Positions 1 to 7,706 of a stretch of 16,677 bases of DNA are shown in pieces. Source of the DNA: Bacillota bacterium (GTDB taxonomy: Bacteria > Bacillota > Clostridia > Acetivibrionales > DSM-1351); contig JAEZIU010000124.1 in the NCBI GenBank assembly GCA_023436485.1, positions 1 to 16,677 of the forward strand. Reading direction: 5' to 3'. The notes under the pieces are model-generated. The model ran no database searches. It was not told the DNA's origin and saw only the letters and a list, made by a program, of their open reading frames with translations. Both the position numbers and the translations under genes were made by a program. Position 1 is the first letter of the stretch. Each line of letters begins with the position of its first letter.

Positions 1-951
1 TTATCCTTTGATGAAAAAGAGTGTAGAGATATACCAAAGGCATACAAGACGTCAGATCCTGAGAGCATAAGAGGATCTATCGTAAGAGTTGACTACAAAA
101 CAAATACTTACGATCAAGACGCAAAAGATTTAGACAAGTATATGCTTGTATATCTTCCTCACGGATATGATGCCAATGATAAAACTAAGAAATATGATAT
201 AGTATACCTGATTCATGGTAATTCCGAGAGTCAGCATACTGCTTTTGGCGGTGTTGATCAGAATACTGAGCTTATGAGAGCAGTTGATAATTTGATTGCT
301 GCCGGTAAGATGAAGCCAATGATTATCGTTACTCCTACTTGGTATGATACAGCTCCATATACTGCTGAGAGACAGAATGAAGATGGAATGTTCCGTATTA
401 AGAATTTCCATAATGAATTAGTGAAGGATATCATACCTACAATAGAAGGAAAATTTAATGTATATGCTCAGTCTAACAGTGAAAAAGACTTGCTTGCAGC
501 AAGAAATCACAGAGCTGTTGCCGGATTCTCCATGGGTTCTGCCTGCACTTGGTATAACTACATTTATAGTATAAATTACTTTAAATACTATGTTCCAATT
601 AGTTTATGGTGCTGGCAGGATATAGACTCAATAAAGAAAGAAGGCTATAGTTTCACAGGAACTGATGATGAGATCAAAGCTAAATATTTAGCTGAAATCG
701 CTAAAAAAGCGGGTTATACAAAAGATGATATACGAATCTTCTGTGCAACAGGTACAGCTGATTTAGCTTATAATGGAATGAACTCCCAGATTGCTGAAAT
801 GAAGAAACTTACTGATACGTTTGTTTATTCAGCAGATCTTAGAAAGGGTAACTTCTATTACATAACATTGAATGGCGGAGCTCATAACTGGACCTGCGTG
901 GACCGTTATTTATACAATATCTTGCCAGATTTGTTCTTGGACAACAAATAA
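1..951 (+). CDS. Feruloyl esterase, CE1 family (5' partial)
   Basis: The reading frame is open from base 1, so the true start and any upstream domains (signal peptide, CBM, GH10) lie outside the window; 316 codons are visible. The fold is the CE1/esterase D alpha/beta hydrolase. The nucleophile motif G-F-S-M-G carries Ser at 529-531, the probable acid is the Asp at 760-762 (in ATGTADLAY), and the probable catalytic His is at 883-885 (GGAHNW). The segments YMLVYLPHGYD, VVTPTW-like, and KGNFYYITLNGGAHNW resemble the CE1 domains of clostridial XynY/XynZ, which release ferulic acid from arabinoxylan; this comparison is from memory. The protein stops right after the catalytic domain with no C-terminal dockerin. 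A CE1 acetyl or other carboxyl esterase is the alternative. A strong terminator follows, so this gene ends its transcription unit. Confidence 0.85.
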   Translation, partial: LSFDEKECRDIPKAYKTSDPESIRGSIVRVDYKTNTYDQDAKDLDKYMLVYLPHGYDANDKTKKYDIVYLIHGNSESQHTAFGGVDQNTELMRAVDNLIAAGKMKPMIIVTPTWYDTAPYTAERQNEDGMFRIKNFHNELVKDIIPTIEGKFNVYAQSNSEKDLLAARNHRAVAGFSMGSACTWYNYIYSINYFKYYVPISLWCWQDIDSIKKEGYSFTGTDDEIKAKYLAEIAKKAGYTKDDIRIFCATGTADLAYNGMNSQIAEMKKLTDTFVYSADLRKGNFYYITLNGGAHNWTCVDRYLYNILPDLFLDNK

Positions 952-974
952 TTACGTCTTAGTTAAAAGAAAAG

Positions 975-1016
975 GAACAGGAGAGGTATAATTCATATCT
1001 CTCCTGTTCTTTTTTT
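975..1016 (+). terminator. Rho-independent terminator after the CE1 esterase
   Basis: GAACAGGAGAG at 975-985 pairs perfectly with CTCTCCTGTTC at 999-1009. Inner bases 986-989 pair with 995-998 (one G·U), giving about a 15-bp stem with a five-base loop. A run of seven T follows at 1010-1016. It lies 23 bases past the esterase stop codon. Confidence 0.93.
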
Positions 1017-1220
1017 GTGGGTTACGCATAACCTAAATTTTTTTAAATATTTGATAGATTGATTTTGGTGATAGGGCTACTGAACTTTCGGAAATGGTAT
1101 ACAGAATTATAGAACATGCAAACTTTATAAACACGAGATATTTATTACATAATGTAAAAAATATACTGTCCTTGCTATCCCCTTACTGCAGATGATTAAT
1201 TGTGGAACCCCCAAAAATGT

Positions 1221-1245
1221 TTATCGTAAGAAATTTGTAAGATAA
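1221..1245. promoter_or_regulatory. Candidate OmpR-type binding site upstream of the serine hydrolase
   Basis: GTAAGA occurs at 1226-1231 and again at 1237-1242, an 11-base direct repeat. The whole is framed by TTATC (1221-1225) and GATAA (1241-1245). Direct repeats one helical turn apart are what OmpR/PhoB-family dimers usually bind, and an OmpR-family regulator is encoded two genes downstream. A weak extended -10 (TGATGAAAT, 1251-1259) follows, which would put the repeats around the -35 position. The rest of 952-1327 holds only the preceding terminator and three GATAAAC copies (1282-1303). Assignment is inference. Confidence 0.35.
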
Positions 1246-1327
1246 TTGAATGATGAAATTAAAAAACATCATGGCTTTACGAGATAAACTGATAAACGAT
1301 AAACAATATAATAAGGGGTGTTTCACA

Positions 1328-3103
1328 ATGAATAAAAAATTGGTATGTTCGATATTATGCGGGATAACACTGTTATCCCATGTATCTGCTTATGCTGAAA
1401 CAGATACAAGTAAAAATCTGCCGATTAATAAAAATGATCAGGTTCAGAGAATAGTTGATAAGTATGCAGAGAATCGTATTAAAAATGGAGAGGCTGTAGG
1501 AGTAACAGCTGCAGTAGCATCAAATGAAAAAATCCTACTTCAGAAGGGGTACGGATATGCTGACAAAGATGATAGTATAAAGGTACTTGAAGATAAAACG
1601 TCTTTTCGTATTGGTTCAATTTCCAAGACTTTTGTAGCACTGGCAGCAGTCAAACTGGAGAAGGATGGTAAATTGAACTTAAACAAAAATGTATCGGAAT
1701 ATTTGCCGGATAATTTTCCGGAATTTAAATATCCTGTGACTATGGCACAACTGCTCACCCACACAGCGGGTTTTGAAAATATGGACAGTGGTCTGTTTTT
1801 TAAACCCGGAACTAAAGGGGGCAATCTGAAGGATTTTCTTATTAATCACAAGCCTGAACAAGCATTTAAACCGGGAGAGGTAGCAGCTTACTCCAACTAC
1901 GGAATGGCTTTGGCCGGCTATGTCATAGAGTGCATAACAAAGAAGCCATTTTATGAATATGCTGAGCAGAATATATTCAAGCCACTCAATATGACAAGGA
2001 CATCTGAGAAACCTGGTGTTTATCCTTCAGGTATTGTATCAAAGGGGTATGGTACCAACGGCGCCGAAAGGGAAGAGGGTCTTGTCAATGCATATCCTGC
2101 GGGTGGGGCTGTATCCACTGCGTTGGACATGGGTAAGTATATTCAGTATCTGTTGAGCGGTGATGCACTTTGTACAGAGATGTTTGAAAAGCATTTTGCA
2201 ATGGATAGCAGCTTTGATGGTATGGGTTACAGTTGGGGCAGATGCGTAAGAAACGGGCATACAGTTCTATGTCACGAAGGTGGAACAGACAATTTTACAT
2301 CAATTTTGCTTATTTGCCCGGATGAGAAACTTGGCATATTTCTTTCTTGTAATTCTCAAATTGAAATAGAGAAGCTTACGGAAAAAATTTTATCTTTACT
2401 ATATGGGGAAGAGATCTTACCTGCATCAACCATCCCGGATAAAAGCGAAAATATTCCTGATATAAGCGGTAATTATTGTTCTACAGTTTCTGCATTTCAC
2501 AGTGCTGAAAAATTTTATAGTATGGTTAATACAATTAATATTTCGGGTAGTAAAGAGAAAGGATTTGTCTTTAATGGCAAAATAGTCGGTTATTTAGGAA
2601 AGGGAATGTTCTACCATCCGGAGTTGGGAATTTTTAGGAAAGTTGAAAAAGGTGGCAATACATACCTAGCTATGAAAGAAACCTATAGCTTTGTCAGAGT
2701 GCATTGGTATGAAAGTGTGTGGTATCAGTTATTAGTTTTAGGTGGTTTTGTAATACTGTTGGTTATGAATTTTATGGTATGTCTTTATAAAAGTATCCGG
2801 TATAAAAAAATACAAACAATGGGTATGATCGTATTTATTCAAACTAGCGTAGCATTTTCAATATTTGTTAAAATATTTATGTTTTTTGCGAATATGCATT
2901 ATGCGGATGTGGCAGGGGTTATAGCTTTTCTAAAAATAGCAGCTGTTTTAATGACGCTAATTTCAGCTTTTTTAATAGTAATAACTTCTGAAAGCATTAG
3001 AAAAAGGAAATTGAAATTAAAAGAAATGCTGGTTATACTTCCTTTGAATATTTTCACGTTATTATTCGTCAGTTGGCTTTTTCAGGTTCACCTAATACTG
3101 TAA
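1328..3103 (+). CDS. Serine hydrolase (class C beta-lactamase / PBP4*-like) with C-terminal membrane domain
   Basis: A 591-residue protein. I chose ATG 1328 because AAGGGGTG (1313-1320) sits just upstream and a clear signal peptide then begins (residues 1-23, ending near AYA-ET); the in-frame ATG at 1250 has neither. The catalytic domain spans roughly residues 36-365 with the three expected motifs: S97-I-S-K100 (nucleophile and general base), Y188-S-N190, and H316-E-G318 in place of KTG. This is the AmpC/D-Ala-D-Ala peptidase/esterase fold (Pfam Beta-lactamase). After a linker region at 380-455, four hydrophobic segments at about 466-487, 498-521, 530-553 and 567-588 anchor it, so the catalytic domain should face the cell wall. 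Family members cleave D-amino-acid peptides, beta-lactams or esters, and the sequence does not decide which. The response regulator starts 66 bases downstream, suggesting an operon and an envelope-stress or antibiotic-response role. Confidence 0.85.
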   Translation: MNKKLVCSILCGITLLSHVSAYAETDTSKNLPINKNDQVQRIVDKYAENRIKNGEAVGVTAAVASNEKILLQKGYGYADKDDSIKVLEDKTSFRIGSISKTFVALAAVKLEKDGKLNLNKNVSEYLPDNFPEFKYPVTMAQLLTHTAGFENMDSGLFFKPGTKGGNLKDFLINHKPEQAFKPGEVAAYSNYGMALAGYVIECITKKPFYEYAEQNIFKPLNMTRTSEKPGVYPSGIVSKGYGTNGAEREEGLVNAYPAGGAVSTALDMGKYIQYLLSGDALCTEMFEKHFAMDSSFDGMGYSWGRCVRNGHTVLCHEGGTDNFTSILLICPDEKLGIFLSCNSQIEIEKLTEKILSLLYGEEILPASTIPDKSENIPDISGNYCSTVSAFHSAEKFYSMVNTINISGSKEKGFVFNGKIVGYLGKGMFYHPELGIFRKVEKGGNTYLAMKETYSFVRVHWYESVWYQLLVLGGFVILLVMNFMVCLYKSIRYKKIQTMGMIVFIQTSVAFSIFVKIFMFFANMHYADVAGVIAFLKIAAVLMTLISAFLIVITSESIRKRKLKLKEMLVILPLNIFTLLFVSWLFQVHLIL

Positions 3104-3169
3104 TTGATTAAGGAAGCTAATGCATGTGGTAAAATATAGAATATTATAAAGAAGTTAGCAGGAGGGATT

Positions 3170-3871
3170 ATGGCGCAATATGAGACAGTGCTTGTTATTG
3201 ATGACGAAGTTGAAATTGTTAATCTGATAGAAATTGTATTAAAAAATGAAGGCTTTAATGTGCTGAAAGCTTATGATGGAGAAGAAGGTCTGGAGCTTCT
3301 GTCTAGTGAACAGGTGCATTTGGTGATTTTAGACATAATGATGCCAAAGATGGATGGGATTACTCTAATTAAAAAGCTCCGTGATTTTCTCCATATGCCA
3401 GTGATTTTTTTAAGCGCGAAATCGCAGGATATGGATAAAATTCTTGGTCTTACGCTGGGGGCTGATGATTATATGACAAAACCGTTCAACCCAATGGAGC
3501 TTGCGGCACGTGTTAAATCCCAGCTGCGGAGGTACATCCGGATGCAGAATCTAAATGCAATGCAGGATATAGAGAAATTAAGTATCAAAGAGTTGATGAT
3601 TGATAAAAAATCCCACAAGGTATATCTTTATGAGAAAGAAATCTGTCTTACACCGACAGAATATAAAATCTTACTATTGTTGGCAGAAAATACAGGCAGA
3701 ATATACAGTGCAGAGGAAATATTTGAAGCTGTTTGGGGCGAAAAATCGTTTGAAGTTAATAATACAGTCATGGTACATATATGGCGTCTCCGTGAGAAAA
3801 TTGAAATAAATCCTAAAGACCCGAAACTGATAGAAACAGTATGGGGAGTTGGGTATAAAATGGAAAAGTAG
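3170..3871 (+). CDS. Response regulator, OmpR/PhoB family
   Basis: A 233-residue two-domain transcription factor. The receiver domain (about 4-120) has the acidic pocket D11-D12, phospho-acceptor D55 in LDIMMPKMDG, switch residue S82 and conserved K104 in MTKPF. The C-terminal winged helix (about 132-233) shows the typical LTPTEYKIL, VWGE and VHIWRLREKIE segments, ending in TVWGVGYKME. RBS GGAGGG (3161-3166) is four bases before the ATG. Its stop codon is eight bases before the sensor kinase start, so the pair is co-transcribed and surely forms one two-component system. Layout and motifs resemble the VanR/BceR/PhoP group of Firmicutes, but I cannot name the exact orthologue. The likely target is the operon's own promoter region (GTAAGA repeats, 1226-1242), which is inference. 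Confidence 0.93.
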   Translation: MAQYETVLVIDDEVEIVNLIEIVLKNEGFNVLKAYDGEEGLELLSSEQVHLVILDIMMPKMDGITLIKKLRDFLHMPVIFLSAKSQDMDKILGLTLGADDYMTKPFNPMELAARVKSQLRRYIRMQNLNAMQDIEKLSIKELMIDKKSHKVYLYEKEICLTPTEYKILLLLAENTGRIYSAEEIFEAVWGEKSFEVNNTVMVHIWRLREKIEINPKDPKLIETVWGVGYKMEK

Positions 3872-3879
3872 GTGAAAAT

Positions 3880-4971
3880 ATGGAGGTAAAATCAATTTCT
3901 ATCCGATATAAACTCGCATTTCTATTTCTCCTAAGTAGTTTTTTGGCACTCTTCAGCTTTATGCTATTGCTGTTTTTGCTTTTTCTTGTATTTTACAATC
4001 AGTATGGAGTAATAACCGCATGGATGGGACGGCATATGCTTCAGGTTGCCTTTGCTAGTTTTATTATTATTCTGATGTTAATGAATTTTTATTATCTTTT
4101 AATGACAACAAAAGGAATGAAAGATTTACAACGGCTTAAAGAATATATGAATCAAATTTCTAAAGGCAATTTGGATAGGTGTGCCGGTATTGTGAGAAAT
4201 GATGAACTGGGGGAGGTTGCCGAAGGTTTAGAGAATTTGGCAAAAGAACTTAAGCGTGCGAGAGAAGAACAGAAGAAGCTGGAAATTGCAAAAAACGAAC
4301 TAATCACGAATGTATCCCATGATCTTCGTACACCACTTACTTCCATACTTGGTTATATTCAGCTTGCTCAGGGACTGGAATTAGGAAGACAAGAGGACTT
4401 AAAACAGTATATGCAAATAGCATATGAAAAAGGAAACCAATTAAAAGAATTGGTAGAAAACCTTTTTGATTACTCTAAACTGACTAGCTTTGATTTTAAA
4501 CTTGAAAAAATGCGTATAAATTTGAAATCGCTATTGGAACAAGTACTGATAGGCTTTTTACCCCAGTTTGACGAGGCAGAAATGACGTACAGGTTAATCC
4601 AGAAATCGGAAAATGTGATCGTGCTGGCAGATGGCAGATTACTTGCAAGGTTATGTGAAAATTTAATTTCAAATTCCTTGAAATACGGTAAAAATGGGAG
4701 AAATATTGATGTTATTATTAGTACAACATTGACTTCAGCTATAGTAGAGGTAAAAAATTACGGTCAAGCTATTTCAGAAGAAGATCTTCCCCATATATTC
4801 GAACGCTTTTATAAAGGAGATAAAGCTCGATCCAGACAAGGCGGCAGTACCGGACTTGGACTTGCAATTGTAAAGGAAATTGCCTCAGCCCATGGAGCTG
4901 TGGTTGATGTGCAAAGTGATGAAAAAGAAACCGTTTTCAGACTTAGTGGTCTTACACTCCACGACAATTGA
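3880..4971 (+). CDS. Sensor histidine kinase, short-loop membrane type
   Basis: A 363-residue kinase partnered with the preceding regulator; a GTAGGTG-like RBS overlaps the regulator's stop codon. Two TM helices (about 12-40 and 52-75) are separated by only about a dozen residues, so there is no real extracellular sensor domain. This resembles intramembrane-sensing or partner-dependent kinases. HAMP-like linker (76-128), then the dimerisation/phosphotransfer helix with H147 in SHDLRTPLTS. The ATPase domain has the N box (ENLISNSLKY, N261 and N265), F box (IFERFYKGD, from 306) and G2 box (GGSTGLGLAI, 321-330). The usual D-x-G-x-G of the G1 box reads N293-Y-G-Q-A, replacing the adenine-contacting Asp with Asn and losing the second Gly, a variation seen in some Firmicute kinases. 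Function is probably retained, as all other boxes are intact. Confidence 0.92.
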   Translation: MEVKSISIRYKLAFLFLLSSFLALFSFMLLLFLLFLVFYNQYGVITAWMGRHMLQVAFASFIIILMLMNFYYLLMTTKGMKDLQRLKEYMNQISKGNLDRCAGIVRNDELGEVAEGLENLAKELKRAREEQKKLEIAKNELITNVSHDLRTPLTSILGYIQLAQGLELGRQEDLKQYMQIAYEKGNQLKELVENLFDYSKLTSFDFKLEKMRINLKSLLEQVLIGFLPQFDEAEMTYRLIQKSENVIVLADGRLLARLCENLISNSLKYGKNGRNIDVIISTTLTSAIVEVKNYGQAISEEDLPHIFERFYKGDKARSRQGGSTGLGLAIVKEIASAHGAVVDVQSDEKETVFRLSGLTLHDN

Positions 4972-5043
4972 TTACCAATTTTTATGACCACTGAAGTAAT
5001 ATATTCAGATGCGGTGTCCGGATATACAAAATTATTTACAGCG

Positions 5044-5084
5044 TAAAAAAAGAGACAGTTACTGAAGTAGCTGTCTCTTCTTTT
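5044..5084. terminator. Bidirectional terminator between the convergent kinase and serpin genes
   Basis: AAGAGACAG (5050-5058) pairs with CTGTCTCTT (5071-5079). The inner bases TTAC/GTAG extend this to a 13-bp stem (one G·U) closed by the loop TGAA (5063-5066). A T-rich tail (5079-5084) serves the plus strand, and the A run at 5044-5050 gives a T run on the minus strand. It sits between two converging stop codons. Confidence 0.88.
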
Positions 5085-5104
5085 ATGAAATTATAATTAC
5101 TTAT

Positions 5105-6403
5105 TTAATTAGCGCTGGTAGGATTCATAACTGTTCCAATAAATATTGGAATGTTTGTTCCGCTTTCAACTATTGCATATACAAATGGGCGATTAAAATA
5201 AACTTCTTTTTTTATAGGTTCCCCCGGACCTGCTGTCGGAAGAATCTGAACGACTGTTACAGCACCAGCCTTGGTTCCAACCTCGCTAAACTGAATATAG
5301 GTTTTATGTAGTACATCTCCAATAAATACATTTCTATCATTTATCATTTTACTAAAGTCCGCTTTGTCTTCAGAAAAAGCATCAACAAAACCTAAATCAG
5401 TTAATGGCTGAACAAGATTGACATCATATCCATATCCGAATCCCGGTATGTCAACTTCTGCAGTTTGATTTAATGTACGACTGTCAATGAAGCTTTTAAA
5501 CTTGTTAGCATCAAGTGAATTAATATAATCCTGCAATGAGGTACCGTAATCCGGCAGCATGGCTACAAAGCTGTACTTGCCACCTTTGTATTTCTTAATA
5601 AAGCCGGTGGCATTTCCTCCCTCCAAATAAGTCTCATCTTCAGATTTTAAGAAAGGAATCCTTACACTACTACCATCTTTCAGTTTGAAATACCCTTCGG
5701 TAGCTTCTTTACTAAATTGATTTGCCCAGTCGGCTTCAAATGATAATGCATTTATGAGATACATTATTGTATCAGGGTCTAATTTATCAATTATTTGCTT
5801 AATAAGCCCATTGGTATTGTAATTTACCCAATTATTGATATCCGTCAAGGTAGATTCTTGAGTAAAATCAGATTTATATATAGAAGCTTTGTAAAAATCA
5901 GCATTTGTCTGTAAAAAATCACGGTTTATACTGGAAGCTATATTATTTCTATACCATATGGAATTAGCTAAATTGAATTTACAGTTGCCGCTACTGTCCT
6001 TCAAAACATTGCTCATAAGAAAATTAAAATAGTTTATCTGTTTTAAAGAAAGCTTATTCTGACCCAGCAACATTAGAAACTGATCAAGCGTTGTTCCGTT
6101 TGCACCGTTGGCTGTCATTCCCAATGCCATAGCGACAGAGGTAGGTGATACTAAAGAATTTTTATCCATGTTAATGGACTTCCTGAATAAATTAAATGAA
6201 AAATCCGTTGTAGCCGTCACGAAGTTTTGTGGTAAAGTTGGAACACTTACTAAATTAGCACCGGTATAACTGCTTGATAAACATTCTGACTCTGCCAGCA
6301 CAGTACCGGTCCCGGACATGATTGTGACAATGACTAATGTGATTACCGATACAAACATTAATATTCTCTTTTGCTTGGATAAGATTTTAGAATTAGTACT
6401 CAT
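5105..6403 (-). CDS. Secreted serpin (serine protease inhibitor)
   Basis: A 432-residue protein with RBS AAAGGAGGA (complement of 6411-6419) and an N-terminal signal peptide (hydrophobic core about residues 15-36, likely cleavage near VLA-ES). The body is a full serpin fold: SPTSVAMALGMTANGANGTT (86-105), NALSFEADWANQF (218-230) and the C-terminal signature FNRPFVYAIVESGTNIPIFIG (403-423). The reactive-loop hinge E374-V-G-T-K-A-G-A-V-T has the small residues typical of inhibitory serpins. The loop is about five residues longer than in alpha-1-antitrypsin (33 versus 28 from P17 to the Phe of the RPF motif). Counting from the hinge puts P1 at T390, but the extra length makes this uncertain, so the target protease cannot be named. 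Clostridium thermocellum carries cellulosomal serpins with dockerins; here no dockerin is seen. Likely role: shielding secreted glycoside hydrolases from proteases (inference). Confidence 0.93.
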   Translation of the reverse strand: MSTNSKILSKQKRILMFVSVITLVIVTIMSGTGTVLAESECLSSSYTGANLVSVPTLPQNFVTATTDFSFNLFRKSINMDKNSLVSPTSVAMALGMTANGANGTTLDQFLMLLGQNKLSLKQINYFNFLMSNVLKDSSGNCKFNLANSIWYRNNIASSINRDFLQTNADFYKASIYKSDFTQESTLTDINNWVNYNTNGLIKQIIDKLDPDTIMYLINALSFEADWANQFSKEATEGYFKLKDGSSVRIPFLKSEDETYLEGGNATGFIKKYKGGKYSFVAMLPDYGTSLQDYINSLDANKFKSFIDSRTLNQTAEVDIPGFGYGYDVNLVQPLTDLGFVDAFSEDKADFSKMINDRNVFIGDVLHKTYIQFSEVGTKAGAVTVVQILPTAGPGEPIKKEVYFNRPFVYAIVESGTNIPIFIGTVMNPTSAN

Positions 6404-6468
6404 TTTTAAATCCTCCTTTAATAAATTATGCTTTAGCCTAACTGGGATTTATTTGGAACTACAGTAAC

Positions 6469-6496
6469 ATTTTACCATATATTTACATTAACGCAA
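6469..6496 (-). promoter_or_regulatory. Candidate serpin promoter (extended -10)
   Basis: Read on the minus strand: TTGCGT (6496-6491), 16 bases, then TGG-TAAAAT (6477-6469), an extended -10 with 5/6 matches to TATAAT. Transcription would begin near 6460, giving a leader of about 57 bases. A nearly symmetric GCAAAATATTTTC (6493-6505) overlaps the -35. Read by eye, not scored. Confidence 0.4.
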
Positions 6497-6544
6497 AATA
6501 TTTTCAAATAGTGTTTGGGATTAAAAATAACCGATTATAAAGGA

Positions 6545-6602
6545 TTTACATGTAGAACTGGAAGTGATACATTAAAAATACCAGCATATGTAGTAACTGG
6601 AA
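6545..6602 (+). promoter_or_regulatory. Candidate lipoprotein-esterase promoter with overlapping direct repeats
   Basis: TTTACA (6545-6550), 17 bases, then TGA-TACATT (6565-6573) form a plausible extended -10 promoter, with a leader of about 60 bases before ATG 6640. A direct repeat overlaps it: ATGTAG-AACTGGAA at 6550-6563 in the spacer and ATGTAGTAACTGGAA at 6588-6602 in the early leader, 38 bases apart. The geometry would suit a repressor operator pair. Confidence 0.4.
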
Positions 6603-6639
6603 ACAGTAAAACAAAAATAATTTGGAGGAGATAAACTAT

Positions 6640-7554
6640 ATGATATCAGGAAAAAGCAGCACACTTATTTTTATTATTATGGTTTTCTTCATAATAAGCG
6701 GATGTGGTCTAAAAAGCATCGAAAAACCAGCAACAGCAGCATCAACAGCAACTACTGAAAATACTCAGGTTCAGTCGGAACGATTCACAAAAATCTCTTT
6801 TCCAAGTAAGGCTCTTAAAAAAGAAATGAAGATCAATATTTATTTACCTAAAGGGTATAGTGACAAAAATAAGTACCCGGTACTTTACTTAATCCATGGA
6901 TACACAGGGAACGAGGATTCATGGTTTCCCGGGCTTCAAGTAGAGAAAAAGGCAGATGAGCTAATCGATAGAAAAGAGATTGTGCCTTTAATCATTGTTG
7001 CTCCACAAATTGATAATAGCTATGGAATAAATTCTACAAAAGATACAAGTAATTCACAGCTTTTTAATACGGGTATGTATGAGGATTATCTCTATAAAGA
7101 ATTAGTTCCATTTATTGATAAAACCTATAGCACCATTTCTTCCCGAGAAGGCCGCTATATTGGCGGATTATCTATGGGTGGTTGGGTAGCCATACATATG
7201 GCATTTTCTCATACGGATATGTTCAGTAAAGTAGGTGGTCATAGCCCGGCAATATTTTTAGATGGCAGCACAAGCCCAGTCAGGTCATTTTTATATCCAA
7301 CTGAAGAACTAAAAAATGAGAGAGATCCCATTCGAGTAGCTCAAGATAAAGATCTTACCAGCTTAAAGGTATATCTGGATTGTGGTGATCAAGATAGTTA
7401 TCGATTCTATGAGGGTTGTGATAAGCTGAACAAGATATTGCAGTCAAAAGGTGTGGATTCAAAATATTACTTTAATCAAGGAAAGCATGATGGGGCATAC
7501 TGGGGGGCGAATATTGAAAAATATCTTACGTTTTATGCCGGCAACCTAAAATAA
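6640..7554 (+). CDS. Lipoprotein esterase, CE1 / esterase D family
   Basis: A 304-residue alpha/beta hydrolase. I chose ATG 6640 because GGAGGAG (6624-6630) is the ribosome-binding site; a TTG at 6622 would lie upstream of it. The N-terminus is a lipoprotein signal with lipobox I-S-G-C22, so the enzyme should be lipid-anchored on the outer face of the membrane. A Thr/Ala-rich linker (29-46) precedes the catalytic domain. The oxyanion region is LYLIHGYTGNEDSW (82-95), the nucleophile motif G-L-S178-M-G, the likely acid D250 (YLDCGDQD) and the likely base H283 (GKHDGAYW). The family (Pfam Esterase) includes feruloyl and acetyl esterases, S-formylglutathione hydrolase and enterobactin esterases. 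The neighbouring xylanase and CE1 gene favour an esterase acting on released feruloylated or acetylated oligosaccharides (inference). It is divergent from the serpin. No clear terminator follows. Confidence 0.88.
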   Translation: MISGKSSTLIFIIMVFFIISGCGLKSIEKPATAASTATTENTQVQSERFTKISFPSKALKKEMKINIYLPKGYSDKNKYPVLYLIHGYTGNEDSWFPGLQVEKKADELIDRKEIVPLIIVAPQIDNSYGINSTKDTSNSQLFNTGMYEDYLYKELVPFIDKTYSTISSREGRYIGGLSMGGWVAIHMAFSHTDMFSKVGGHSPAIFLDGSTSPVRSFLYPTEELKNERDPIRVAQDKDLTSLKVYLDCGDQDSYRFYEGCDKLNKILQSKGVDSKYYFNQGKHDGAYWGANIEKYLTFYAGNLK

Positions 7555-7706
7555 CTCCAATAAATTAAGTAAAATATTAATTTGATTATCTTTAAATGAT
7601 TTTTTGCTGTTAATTCAATCATTCCATTGCTATCCATTTTCACTAAACCATTATAGGGTCAAAATACATAAAAGTTTACATTAAATAAAGGTTTGAAATC
7701 CTGCGA

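Noticed and set aside
1250..1327. Upstream ATG start for the serine hydrolase
   Set aside because: No RBS, and it would bury the signal peptide 26 residues inside the protein.
5025..5040. TACAAAATTATTTACA, similar to the xylanase operator
   Set aside because: It lies between two converging genes ahead of a terminator, and the two extra central bases break the spacing; likely chance.
7595..7623. Terminator after the lipoprotein esterase
   Set aside because: Only a seven-pair AT stem (AATGATT/AATCATT) with the T run inside the loop; too weak to call.
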